64,000 bases of DNA, taken from assembly GCF_010729485.1 (NCBI RefSeq), contig NZ_AP022609.1, forward strand, positions 496,001 to 560,000, in the 5' to 3' direction. The notes beneath the pieces are model-generated. The model made no database searches, had not been told where the DNA came from, and worked only from the letters and a program-made list of their open reading frames with translations. The position numbers and the translations under genes are program-made. Every line of letters starts with the position of its first letter. Within the stretch, counting starts at the first letter, position 1. Shown here one piece after another: positions 19,701 to 26,643 of this stretch. Source of the DNA: Mycolicibacter hiberniae. GTDB taxonomy: Bacteria > Actinomycetota > Actinomycetes > Mycobacteriales > Mycobacteriaceae.

Positions 19701-20042
19701 ACCCCAAGGTTCGCCGGCCAGGTGAACGCAGCCCGGGACTCCACTGCCACCAGCGATTCGGTACGCGCCCAGTTTGCCGCGATGCCCGACGAGCAGCGTG
19801 TTGCGACGCTCGCCGACGTACTGGCCGACCAGGTGGGCAAGGTGCTCGGCATCCCGGCAGACTCGGTCGACCGGCAGTCGCCGTTGCCCGAACTGGGGCT
19901 GGACTCTTTGTCAGCTGTCGAGTTGCGCGCCCGGATCAACGCGACGTTGGAGCTGGCGATCTCGGCGATGGAACTGAGCCGCGGCGGTGGGATCTCCTCG
20001 CTGGCTGCCCGCCTCGGCGATTATCTGGCCGTTGCCCGATGA
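13701..20042 (+). CDS. Fully reducing type I polyketide synthase
   Basis: A 2113-residue single-module PKS with all reductive domains, the same layout and size as mycobacterial Mas/Pks5-type iterative enzymes. Domains in order: KS (DTACSSS, Cys175, with EAHGTGT and KNSIGHLEAAAG), AT (GHSVGE, Ser617), DH (HVVAGAVVLPGAAYLDA, His918), ER (SAGAGGVGMAAVQIAAK, near residue 1565), KR (VTGGLGALGLCTARWLA, near 1767) and ACP (ELGLDSLSAVE, Ser2069). There is no thioesterase. The AT motifs GHSVGE and YHSH are not the GHSQGE/YASH pair of methylmalonyl-specific modular ATs, so malonyl extension is plausible. It likely makes a saturated fatty acyl chain for the glycan. No FadD, PapA or MmpL gene accompanies it. 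Confidence 0.95.
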   Translation: MIDVAIVGIGCRLPGKVSDPNQLWEFLLSRGSGIVEVPADRWKLDRYYDPEPDMPGRMYVRSGGFLQESLWDFDPEFFGIAPVEASIMDPQQRLLLEVSQEAMDDAGVSGRVAGRPVGVYVGAFTADNMTIRRQPLSRTAINSHTATAGSFTMLSNRISYVYDLRGPSMTIDTACSSSLVALHEATQAIARGEIELALVGGVNAMLTPETFIEMCKGRFLSADGHCKTFDAAADGYARGEGAGIIVLKPLADATRDQDRVYAVIRATGVNQDGRTSGITVPNPQAQADLIRRVTAEAGLRPEQIGYLEAHGTGTAVGDPLEMAALGQTLGHVEGRTTDLVVGSIKNSIGHLEAAAGVAGVIKAALTLHHRQLAPQASLNQLNPAIPFDEYRLRVITEAEAFPAGYATAAASVNGFGYGGTNAHAVLVEAPKPPRAAVRRAPARVLPVSGRNADGARRLAEELLPLVADPSVDPVALADTMWSRRSHRHYRFAVPFGDRDDLLARLTSVADGSVTGGRTVTEGRAPVFVFSGMGPQWWRMGRDLLTAGGPFACAAAEVDELFADLAGWSLIDELRRDESDSRVASTAVAQSANFLVQIGLTAELAHYGVVPQAVVGHSVGEVSAAYVSGMLSLDDAVKVSYYRSRLATLAVGSGGMLAVGLSEAEVLDWIAGRADLCIAAVNSPSGVTLAGTCSAIAELRETLNNAGVFVRQLRVDVPYHSHLLDPLLPQLSRELAGLEPETPSVALYSTVTSAPVTGPDWGAEYWCENVRRPVRFAGTLAAMIDDGARVFVEVGPHPVLSGNIRESLLGAGVTGTAVGTLKRDADDAVSIRTALADLYVAGALNTEHAPGASDGLPAHCALPVHRFQRQRLWSMDQPVVDGYLGTGDARVLPGDLIDAGQPEWRTELATARLLWLRDHVVAGAVVLPGAAYLDAALAAAVHITGRPAPALDGVRFIAPLVVEDTELATMRLTVESSSGRFTVSSRNGSATGWTRHACGRIVDGLLRPTLGVAQLTGATAVTADEVYSQLADRGLSYGQEFRRIVEARVSATQVVARVDAAGTGVAASNHQAHPVVLDAALQCVALLVDAGQADAGGAVVPAAIQHVRQFAAIPDQVMVGVTRVTPQPGEAELVANVVLTDPEGHVVVELHRAQFRSISPGAPARGELERLWIEPVFEPREARDTGGRDQTATGERVLVIAAGQESAGWALQYASARGTRQVLVVRGGDPERICTDAEAELRHVLSADPADTRPLVVAVVAVTAPGDGAPPLNTMLRVGELPAMLAGAARAMQNVQDEAMRDGGLVPMHGLVITRGALPVPGDGQAPDLAASALVGARRVLRNEQPLLNWRLIDLDHDTALPTVVLESLVSGAHADDAVDEVALRRDRRMVIVNQAGLAGRLEALEAGRPLHDPEANFEIDVPQSAQLADLALREIPRRAPGRGEIELRIDGIGLNFKDPMKVLGVLGADELAGTHFGLGVGMEGIGVVTRVGADVDEVTVGTSMLVSIPGMASRYVTTAVDAGSMEPADGLPMAACGSVVVLMTAHYALQHAAHVQPDNWVLVSAGAGGVGMAAVQIAAKAGARVIATASTPERAELLRSLGAKYVVDSRALSAIDEVRAITGGHGADIVVNCAPGETVAANLEVAAEFGRVVEIGKTEIFAGRLVDLAVFNKNLSVTSIDLDRMMAHRRDLLRQVHREVLSALRVGDYELLLTRVMPASQVAEAFDQVARSTHLGRIVLDFTEPAPPVKPARPATSIRPDATYLVTGGLGALGLCTARWLAAKDAGRVVLAGRRGVSGPDQQAALDALRATGCDVRVEQVDVADMASVRGLLDRLADGPPLRGVFHAAGVLADEPLGALSQHGLNAVLRPKARGALILDEALADIELDHFVLYSSVSSQVGLVPQLSYAAASAVLDTLAHHRSRVGRPALSVNWGALAGGMATSSESISASLALNGLRLLPLDAATEYLDVAIGLNPIQVSVVDIDWGAWGSMHPASAHTPRFAGQVNAARDSTATSDSVRAQFAAMPDEQRVATLADVLADQVGKVLGIPADSVDRQSPLPELGLDSLSAVELRARINATLELAISAMELSRGGGISSLAARLGDYLAVAR

Positions 20043-20056
20043 ACCGAATTTCGCTG

Positions 20057-20767
20057 CTACTCAAGATGAAACTGGGCGTCGTCGAAGGGGACGATCGGTG
20101 TGTAGTTGCACGCGCGATGCCAGAACTCCATGTCCTTGATCTCTCGGAGAAAGCGCGCGGGCGCACCGCCGTAAAGACCGGAGACCATGCCATCGCGATC
20201 CTTTGCCCTCGAGAGAACCGAACCCGCCGCGAGAACCGATCGCTCCGGTAGGTACGAGTCCTTGAGCAGGATGCAACCCGTGCCGGTCATCGCGTTCCGG
20301 CCCAAGATAACCCGGCCTGGCTTCGATGTGTTTTCCGCTAGATCGGCCTCGTGACTCTGGATGGTGCTCTTGATACCGCCCACGACTGCATATGGTCGGA
20401 GGATGACTTGTCCGGAGCAATCGACATAGTGGCGGTTGGTGATGTAACCGAATTCTCCGACTATGAGCTTGCCCACCAATGGGCTGTATCGCTGATATTC
20501 GGGGGCCGCGGTGAATTGATTGAATCTGCCGATCACACTCTGCGGACCCAACTCGATGCTGGAGAGCTGTTTGAAGATGTTGAAGCTCATGATCGCTGCG
20601 CCGTCGGCAATCGAGAAGCGCCCGCAATTGAGTACCAGGTTGGGTCCGATGGCGACATCGCGTCCGATGTGGTTACCCAGCGATCTTAGGATCCGTAGTT
20701 TGAAGTCACTGCTCGGTAAGAGCCAGGCGATCAATGAGAGCCATTTGTTGGGCCGACTTTCGGGCAC
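20057..20767 (-). CDS. Left-handed beta-helix acyltransferase A
   Basis: A 236-residue acyltransferase of the hexapeptide-repeat (WbbJ/CysE-like) class. After a hydrophobic N-terminus (WLSLIAWLLP), repeats such as IGRDVAIGPNLVLN, FSIADGAAI and SVIGRFNQF run through the protein. It ends with the GLYGGAPARFLREI signature of sugar O-acetyltransferases. The GTG at 20767 follows GGAG and aligns with the start of its neighbour. It is roughly 70% identical by eye to the next gene upstream (21152-21865), so the two are a tandem duplication. It converges on the PKS with a 14-base gap. GC content is clearly below that of the core genes. It probably O-acetylates the glycan; the acyl donor is not known. 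Confidence 0.88.
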   Translation of the reverse strand: MPESRPNKWLSLIAWLLPSSDFKLRILRSLGNHIGRDVAIGPNLVLNCGRFSIADGAAIMSFNIFKQLSSIELGPQSVIGRFNQFTAAPEYQRYSPLVGKLIVGEFGYITNRHYVDCSGQVILRPYAVVGGIKSTIQSHEADLAENTSKPGRVILGRNAMTGTGCILLKDSYLPERSVLAAGSVLSRAKDRDGMVSGLYGGAPARFLREIKDMEFWHRACNYTPIVPFDDAQFHLE

Positions 20768-20843
20768 GGCGCCTCCAATTTTCCGAGTTTCGTCAGGGTG
20801 ACCAGCGGTGGGGTGCGAGTCGTGGAGGCCGCGCGGCAACATG

Positions 20844-20996
20844 TTATATCCCGCGGAAGTTGACGACGCCGAGGATGGCACCCGGACCCACCGCATTCGC
20901 CGATGTGTCGATAACGCCGTTGGACATCACCACAACTGCGACAGCACCCGGCAACGAAGCGGTACCCGGCGAACCCCGACGCAGAGCCGTCACCAC
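20844..20996 (-). pseudogene. Small coding-like remnant between the two acyltransferase genes
   Basis: Inside the 384-base gap between the tandem acyltransferase genes lies a minus-strand frame of 50 codons from a GTG (after GGGGGAGG) to TAA. It ends in GPGAILGVVNFRGI. The open frame extends 12 codons further upstream without a start (NYIIKPKSSGEV), which looks like the C-terminal piece of a decayed gene. It could also be a genuine short hydrophobic peptide or chance. No family is recognised. The rest of the gap shows nothing definable. Confidence 0.25.
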
Positions 20997-21151
20997 GACC
21001 TCCCCCGAAGACTTCGGCTTGATGATGTAATTTCAACCCTTCGTTGTAAGCAGATTTGGCGAATGGTTTCCTGAGAAAGCGCCCGTCGGGCCGCGTGGCG
21101 CCAGAAGGGGCGGCGATCGTGGAATCCCGATCGCTCGCAATCGCTCTCGCG

Positions 21152-21865
21152 CTACTCCGCGCGCAGCTTTTCATCGTCGAACGGGACTACCGGCGTATTG
21201 GTCTCTGCGCGATCCCACCATTGGAGTCCCTCGATCTCTCGAATGAAATGTGCGGGCGCGCCGCCGTAAAGACCGCAGGCCGGCATCTCGTGCCCGGGCT
21301 TCGCCTTGGTGAGCACCGAACCGGCCGCCAGCACCGACCGTTCGGGTAGGTACGAGTCCATGAGCAGGACGCTGGCGGTGAAAGCCCCTGACGATCGGCC
21401 CAAGACGACGCGGCCGGGTTTGGACGTGTTGTCGATGAGATCGATGGAGTGGCTCTGGATGATGCACTTGACCCCGCCTATGGCCGAGAACGGCCGGAAG
21501 ATGACCTGCCCGGAACAATCGACATAGTGGTGGTTGGTGATAATGCACGATTCGCCGAGCGAAAGCGTGCCCACAACTGGGCTGTACCGTTGATACTCCG
21601 GTGCCGCGGTGAGTTGATTGAATCTGCCGATGACGCTCCGCGGTCCCAGTTCGACGCTGGAGAGCTGTTTGAAGATATTGAAGTTCATGATCGCCGCACC
21701 GTCGCCGATCGAGAAGTTTCCGCAATTGAGTACAAGATTGGGGCCGAGGAAGACATCGTGTCCGATATGGTTGCCCAACGACCGCAAAGCCCACAGTTTG
21801 AAGCTGCCACTCGGTAAGAGCCAGGCGAATAACGAAAGCCACTTGTTGGGTCGATGAGCTGACAT
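21152..21865 (-). CDS. Left-handed beta-helix acyltransferase B
   Basis: A 237-residue paralogue of acyltransferase A with the same landmarks: RPNKWLSLFAWLLP, GPNLVLNCGNFSIGDGAAIM, RFNQLTAAPEYQRYSP, HYVDCSGQVI and SYLPERSVLAAGSVL, ending in GLYGGAPAHFIREIEG. The start ATG follows a strong GGAGGGG site. The two copies differ most around residues 100-110 and 165-175, so they may act on different positions or acyl groups. It is divergent from the FkbM methyltransferase gene, with a 228-base shared promoter region. Lower GC than flanking core genes suggests lateral acquisition. Confidence 0.88.
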   Translation of the reverse strand: MSAHRPNKWLSLFAWLLPSGSFKLWALRSLGNHIGHDVFLGPNLVLNCGNFSIGDGAAIMNFNIFKQLSSVELGPRSVIGRFNQLTAAPEYQRYSPVVGTLSLGESCIITNHHYVDCSGQVIFRPFSAIGGVKCIIQSHSIDLIDNTSKPGRVVLGRSSGAFTASVLLMDSYLPERSVLAAGSVLTKAKPGHEMPACGLYGGAPAHFIREIEGLQWWDRAETNTPVVPFDDEKLRAE

Positions 21866-22093
21866 GACCCCTCCTACACCGATTTACTGTGACGTCAGTT
21901 TTGAGCGCCTGTGGTGGTGATAGCGTCGCGCCGACTCAGCGAAAAATGTGTGCGTGACCTATTCGGTGTCTGCTGCTTAGAATACGCGCATACGGCGTGA
22001 CCGCCACCCCGTTAGTCGGGTCTTGGCAGGCCTCGCCGATCGGATTGACGTTAATCGGCTGCATAGCCGAGGCGATCGGAAAGGCGGCGCTGC

Positions 22094-22834
22094 ATGAGGC
22101 GCTCGGCGAAGCTGATTGCGATCCTGCGAGTGGCGGCTTATCGAGCCGCGCTGTTGCGGCATGGGGTGGCGGCGGCCGTTGAACATGCAGTGGTGCTGGG
22201 TGCGCTGAAGCCGCGCACGGTGGTCGATGTCGGTGCCAATCGCGGTCAGTTCTCGCTCTTCGCCCTGCACACCTTTCCGGCCGCGACAATCGTCGCGCTG
22301 GAGCCACTTGCGCTGCCGGCCGCCCGCTTTCGCCGGGTCTTTGCCCGGCAACAGCGGGTCACGCTGCACCATGCCGCCCTGGCGCCGGGCAGCGGACAGT
22401 GCACCATGCACGTGTCGGGCCACGACGATTCGTCCTCTCTGCTACCCATCACCGCCACGCAGGGCCGGCTTTTCCGGGGCACCGGCGAGGTGGGCACCGA
22501 GACGGTCCGGACCGGCCCGCTGCGTGAGTTCGTCGACGGCAGCTCCATCGAGGAACCGGCGTTACTGAAGCTCGACGTCCAGGGCTATGAGCTGGAGGCG
22601 TTGCGCGCGTGCGGAGAGCTGCTCGAGAAGTTCGAGTACATCTGTGCGGAGGGCTCATTCGTGGAGTTGTACGAAGGTCAGGTGCTGGCCGACGACCTGG
22701 TCGACTGGCTGGGCGAGCGCGGCTATCAGCTGGTCCGAAGCTATGGCTCTGTCCATGACAAGGGTGGCCGAACCATCCAGGCCGACATGTTGTTCATGCG
22801 ACGGCAGGACGGGCATCGTGGTGCACCCCAGTGA
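22094..22834 (+). CDS. FkbM-family methyltransferase
   Basis: A 246-residue S-adenosylmethionine-dependent methyltransferase of the FkbM type, a family common in polysaccharide and glycolipid loci where it O-methylates sugars. It has the SAM-binding motif VVDVGANRGQFSLFALHTFP, the LEP motif IVALEPLALP and the family signature LLKLDVQGYELEALRACGELL. The ATG follows GGAAAGG. In mycobacterial glycolipids, terminal O-methyl sugars are typical. The sugar methylated here is not known. It is followed 91 bases later by a second methyltransferase. Confidence 0.9.
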   Translation: MRRSAKLIAILRVAAYRAALLRHGVAAAVEHAVVLGALKPRTVVDVGANRGQFSLFALHTFPAATIVALEPLALPAARFRRVFARQQRVTLHHAALAPGSGQCTMHVSGHDDSSSLLPITATQGRLFRGTGEVGTETVRTGPLREFVDGSSIEEPALLKLDVQGYELEALRACGELLEKFEYICAEGSFVELYEGQVLADDLVDWLGERGYQLVRSYGSVHDKGGRTIQADMLFMRRQDGHRGAPQ

Positions 22835-22925
22835 TGTGGGTTCCCCACCGGGGCCGTATTTTGCTGCTGCGTAACAGCTTCGCCAAACGCGTGACCTCCG
22901 TTGTGCCCGGTCTTATGCTGATCCG

Positions 22926-23669
22926 GTGGCGACAACCGAGGAACTGTTGCAGCGCTTCTACCCGGAGTGCAAGGTCAGCGGTTTCAGCCACGTCGACGGC
23001 ACGGTCGTATTTTTCACGCAGGTCGCTGCGTTGCTTCGGCCCACGGATCACGTACTCGACTTCGGTGCTGGGCGCGGCGAGCCGATCCTGGATGATGAGG
23101 TGCCCTACCGGCGTGACCTGAGCAACCTGAGGGGAAGGTGCGCGCAACTGTACGGGTGCGACGTCGACGAGGTCGTCCTCGACAACCCGTACCTGGACCA
23201 CGCCGGGGTAATACAGCCAGAGGCCGAGTTGCCCTACGCCGACGACCAGTTCGATCTGATCGTGGCCCGGCACGTGTTCGAGCACATCGCCGATGCGGAC
23301 CTCGTCGCACGGGAGTTGTTGCGGATCGTCAAGCCGGGAGGCTGGATCACCGCTGTCACACCGAACAAGTTGGGATACATCGCCTTGGGGGCGCGCCTGG
23401 TGCCCAACCGGTTCCACGTACGCGCCCTGAGAAGGGTGCAACCCGAGCGAAAATCGCAGGATGTCTTTCCCACGCGCTATCGGATGAACACGCGGCGGGC
23501 ACTGCGGAAGGCGTTCGGCGGGGGCGCGGAGATTTTCACCGCCGGTTGGGCCTCCGAACCCGGCTACCATTTCGGGAACCCTTACCTGTACCGCCTGTTC
23601 AAGTGGGCGCATAAATTTTTACCGGCAGCGCTACAGCCGACACTTCTCATTTACATCAGAAAATGCTGA
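22926..23669 (+). CDS. Class I SAM-dependent methyltransferase
   Basis: A 247-residue methyltransferase starting at GTG. Motif I is VLDFGAGRGEPILDD, an acidic residue follows at YGCDVDEVVLDNPYLD, and the Methyltransf_11-type segment is DQFDLIVARHVFEHIAD, then LLRIVKPGGWITAVTPNKLGY. The C-terminal part is basic and aromatic (NPYLYRLFKWAHKFLP), which may contact the membrane or a lipid-linked glycan. It probably methylates a sugar or lipid-linked intermediate. It ends 30 bases before the convergent gene at 23700. Confidence 0.88.
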   Translation: MATTEELLQRFYPECKVSGFSHVDGTVVFFTQVAALLRPTDHVLDFGAGRGEPILDDEVPYRRDLSNLRGRCAQLYGCDVDEVVLDNPYLDHAGVIQPEAELPYADDQFDLIVARHVFEHIADADLVARELLRIVKPGGWITAVTPNKLGYIALGARLVPNRFHVRALRRVQPERKSQDVFPTRYRMNTRRALRKAFGGGAEIFTAGWASEPGYHFGNPYLYRLFKWAHKFLPAALQPTLLIYIRKC

Positions 23670-23699
23670 GTCGTTAGATTTATTAACTGATATCTGCGA

Positions 23700-24347
23700 T
23701 CATCGGGGCCGGCTCTCCGCCCAGATTTCAGTGAATCCAATCCGTGAATCCGTCAGGCCGTGCTTTAACGATATTTCGAATGTCGCGAACGGTCCTGCCC
23801 AGTCGGCGATGCGGTGATCCCTGACTATCTCCTGCCGGCCGTCTGGTAGATCGATGACTGCCCGCTCGCCCCGCAGTTCGACCTGGGTCTGGTGGACGTG
23901 CGTGCCGTCCTGTTCGAGCGGTACACCGAAGTCCTGCCATCGCAGCGTCTGCAGCCCGTCCGGTGCCGGCCGATCGGGTGGCCAGACACCGAAGGTCCAC
24001 AGGTTTGGTGCGATAACCAAATGCACTGGAAATCCTGGGTATAGCGGATGCTGCGAGACCAGCAGTGCCATCGCGCCGGGAGTTCCGCCCCGCGGGGTGA
24101 ACGTCCAGCGAGCGCCGATGGTCGTGATGGGCGCACCCAGGCTCGCCGACGTGTAGTAGCCGGCCGCGCAGCCGTCTACCGTGGACTCGTTCGTCAGCCT
24201 GCCGCCCACGACCTTCAGTTCTGTGGACGTGTCATCGGGCGGGTTGGTTGTCCGCAGGGCTGGGCCGGGGCCGAAGTTCTCCGGTGCCGGACCGTCCGGA
24301 AGGACTTCGAAGTTCAACCGCGCCGCGACGGCGTCACGGTCGCTCAT
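23700..24347 (-). CDS. Unrecognised protein of the glycan locus
   Basis: I do not recognise a family for this 215-residue protein. It is rich in Trp, Gly and Pro with alternating short hydrophobic strands (for example ARWTFTPRGGTPGAMALLVS, VHLVIAPNLWTFGVW and TQVELRGERAVIDL). That pattern suggests a beta-sandwich, perhaps a carbohydrate-binding or concanavalin-like fold. No signal peptide or membrane segment follows the chosen ATG (MSDRDAVAARLNF). An upstream in-frame ATG at 24452 would add a 35-residue extension without a typical leader, so the start is uncertain. It diverges from the glycosyltransferase gene at 24495 and lies in a lower-GC stretch. Confidence 0.7.
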   Translation of the reverse strand: MSDRDAVAARLNFEVLPDGPAPENFGPGPALRTTNPPDDTSTELKVVGGRLTNESTVDGCAAGYYTSASLGAPITTIGARWTFTPRGGTPGAMALLVSQHPLYPGFPVHLVIAPNLWTFGVWPPDRPAPDGLQTLRWQDFGVPLEQDGTHVHQTQVELRGERAVIDLPDGRQEIVRDHRIADWAGPFATFEISLKHGLTDSRIGFTEIWAESRPR

Positions 24348-24494
24348 TGGCGACCGTGTGTTCTCGTCGGGGGCGTGACAGCCTGAATTGCACGCATCAG
24401 CGGTCCTTTCCGCTCGATGATAATCACCGCGGCAACGAACCGCCATAAACAAGTGTGTTCCCTAAACTGTTGGCGACCGTTAGCATATATCGGG

Positions 24495-25634
24495 ATGAGA
24501 ATCGTCATCGACAATGTCTCACCGGGGGACTCCACGTCGGCCGGCGCTATCGGCGGGATGCGGACGTACCTCGAGAGCATGCTGACGGCTATGTTGAGGG
24601 TCGCCCCGCAGCATCGCTTCGTACTTCTGACGCCGGAGTGGAACGCCTCCTTCGACCTGCCGCCCGATCCGCACCTTGAGGTTGTGCGGTTGCGCTCGGT
24701 GCCGCGCACCCGACTGAGGCGGGTTCTCTACGAACGGACTGTCTACCCGTCGGCGATCCGTCGCACGGGCGGTGATGTCTACCTGGGTATCTGCAACACC
24801 CTGCCGCCACGCCTGCCGATGCCGTCGGCGGTGGTGATCCAGTCGACACAGTTCAAGTTCGTTCCGGAGTCCTATGGCTTCCTGCAGCGGAACTACCTGC
24901 GCTGGGGGGTGGCCAAGGCGGTGCGCCGGGCCGATGCCGTCATCACCGTATCGGAGCATTCCCGACAGGACGTGATCCGTTGGCTCGGTGTGGATCCCGA
25001 GAAAGTCCACGCGGTCCACCACGGCCTCATTTTCACTCCGAACGACAACAACCGTCCGGCGCCGAAGGCCGCACGGCCATACATCCTGTGCGTCGGGGCG
25101 TTCTACCCCTACAAGAACGTCTTTCGCCTCATCGAGGCATTCAGCATCCTGAGGCAGGACGGACTGCCCCACGACCTGGTGATCGTCGGCAGCGACACCC
25201 CGGGAATGTCGCGCGATGATCTGGCCCGCCACGCCATGGCCTTTGGGGTGGACGACGCGGTTCGGCTGCCGGGACGAGTGCCGCGGGACGACTTGGAGGA
25301 TCTCTACACCGGTGCCGATGTCTTCGTCATGCCGTCCCTCTACGAGACATTCGGACATCCGGTGCTCGAGGCCATGGCGCTGGGATGTCCGGTGGTGGCG
25401 GCCCGCGCCTCCAGCCTTCCAGAAGTCGTGGGTGACGCCGCCGAGCTGGTAGATCCCACGAGCGCGGAGTCCATCGCCCGTGGGCTGGTCGACGTCGTCA
25501 CCGTTCCCGATCGCCGAGCGCAGCTGGTGAGCTTGGGGAAAGCCCGCTTGAACGCGTTCTCGTGGACGACGACCGCCCAAAAGACAGTGGAAGTCCTGGA
25601 AACGATCGCGGCTCGGCGCAATGTCGAGTCTTGA
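24495..25634 (+). CDS. GT4-family glycosyltransferase
   Basis: A 379-residue retaining GT-B glycosyltransferase. The donor domain shows ILCVGAFYPYKNVFRLIEAF, LVIVGSDTPG and the EX7E motif in YETFGHPVLEAMALGCPVVA. The N-terminus MRIVIDNVSPGDSTSAGAIG continues into GGMRTYLESML, the glycine-rich acceptor-side loop of mannosyltransferase-like GT4 enzymes. Given the GDP-sugar genes around it, a GDP-linked manno-configured donor is a reasonable guess. It begins the plus-strand operon running to 30521. No good ribosome binding site precedes the ATG. Confidence 0.9.
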   Translation: MRIVIDNVSPGDSTSAGAIGGMRTYLESMLTAMLRVAPQHRFVLLTPEWNASFDLPPDPHLEVVRLRSVPRTRLRRVLYERTVYPSAIRRTGGDVYLGICNTLPPRLPMPSAVVIQSTQFKFVPESYGFLQRNYLRWGVAKAVRRADAVITVSEHSRQDVIRWLGVDPEKVHAVHHGLIFTPNDNNRPAPKAARPYILCVGAFYPYKNVFRLIEAFSILRQDGLPHDLVIVGSDTPGMSRDDLARHAMAFGVDDAVRLPGRVPRDDLEDLYTGADVFVMPSLYETFGHPVLEAMALGCPVVAARASSLPEVVGDAAELVDPTSAESIARGLVDVVTVPDRRAQLVSLGKARLNAFSWTTTAQKTVEVLETIAARRNVES

Positions 25635-25658
25635 GACGCGCCGGCAAAAGGCCGGCGG

Positions 25659-26618
25659 ATGAAAGCCTTCGTGACCGGCGGGGCGGGATTCATCGGCAGC
25701 AGCCTGGTGGACCGGTTACTGCAGCGCGGAGACGACGTCGTGGCTTACGACAACCTGTCTACCGGCATCGACGAGTTCCTGACTGAGGCCAGGAAGTCTG
25801 CGAGCTTCTCCTTCGTGCAGGGCGACGTGCTGGACGAGGAGACCCTGGCGCGGGCCATGAACGGTGTGGACATTGTCTTTCACCTGGCCGCCAACGCAGA
25901 TGTGCGCTTCGGCACCCGGCATCCCCGCAAGGACCTGGAGCAGAACACCATCGCGACCTACAACGTCCTGGAGGCCATGCGCGGCAACGGAATCCAGAAG
26001 ATCGTCTTCAGCTCCACCGGATCTGTCTACGGGGAGGCCACGGTGATCCCCACGCCCGAGACCTGTCCGTTTCCGGTGCAGACCTCGCTCTACGCCGCCT
26101 CCAAGCTCGCCGGCGAGGGCTTGATCTCGGCGTTTTGTGAAGGCTTCGGTTTCCAGGCCTGGATCTTCCGCTTTGTCTCGATCCTGGGCGAACGGTATAC
26201 CCACGGCCACGTGTTCGACTTCTACAAATGTCTGCTGGAAAACCCCGGTGAGCTGCCGGTCCTGGGCGACGGCAAGCAGCGGAAGTCCTACCTCTACATC
26301 CAAGACTGCATCTCGGCAATCTTCACGGCGCTGCAGAAGGCACGCGACAACGTCAACGTCTTCAACCTGGGCGCAGACGAGTACTGCGAGGTGGATGACT
26401 CCATCGGCTGGATCACGGAGTCCCTGGGTTTGTCGCCCAGGCGCCTGTACGCCGGCGGCGACAGAGGCTGGGTCGGCGACAATCCGTTCATCTTCCTGGA
26501 CACCAACAAAATTCGCTCATTGGGCTGGACCCCGGCGCTCACCATCCGGGACGCCGTCCTGCGCACCCTGACCTATCTGGAGGACAATCGCTGGCTGCTG
26601 GAAAGGCGCTCGTCGTGA
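25659..26618 (+). CDS. NAD-dependent nucleotide-sugar epimerase/dehydratase
   Basis: A 319-residue extended SDR with the GxxGxxG motif in FVTGGAGFIGSSLVDRLL, YDNLSTG, HLAANADV, an SSTGSVYGE strand and a catalytic YAASKLAGE. It most resembles UDP-glucose 4-epimerase-like enzymes. The substrate could be a UDP- or GDP-sugar; the sequence does not decide. With the SDR and the Gfo/Idh oxidoreductase that follow, it may create an unusual keto- or epimerised sugar for the polymer. Confidence 0.88.
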   Translation: MKAFVTGGAGFIGSSLVDRLLQRGDDVVAYDNLSTGIDEFLTEARKSASFSFVQGDVLDEETLARAMNGVDIVFHLAANADVRFGTRHPRKDLEQNTIATYNVLEAMRGNGIQKIVFSSTGSVYGEATVIPTPETCPFPVQTSLYAASKLAGEGLISAFCEGFGFQAWIFRFVSILGERYTHGHVFDFYKCLLENPGELPVLGDGKQRKSYLYIQDCISAIFTALQKARDNVNVFNLGADEYCEVDDSIGWITESLGLSPRRLYAGGDRGWVGDNPFIFLDTNKIRSLGWTPALTIRDAVLRTLTYLEDNRWLLERRSS

Positions 26619-26643
26619 CGACGGGCCGGCCGGGGATGCCGCG

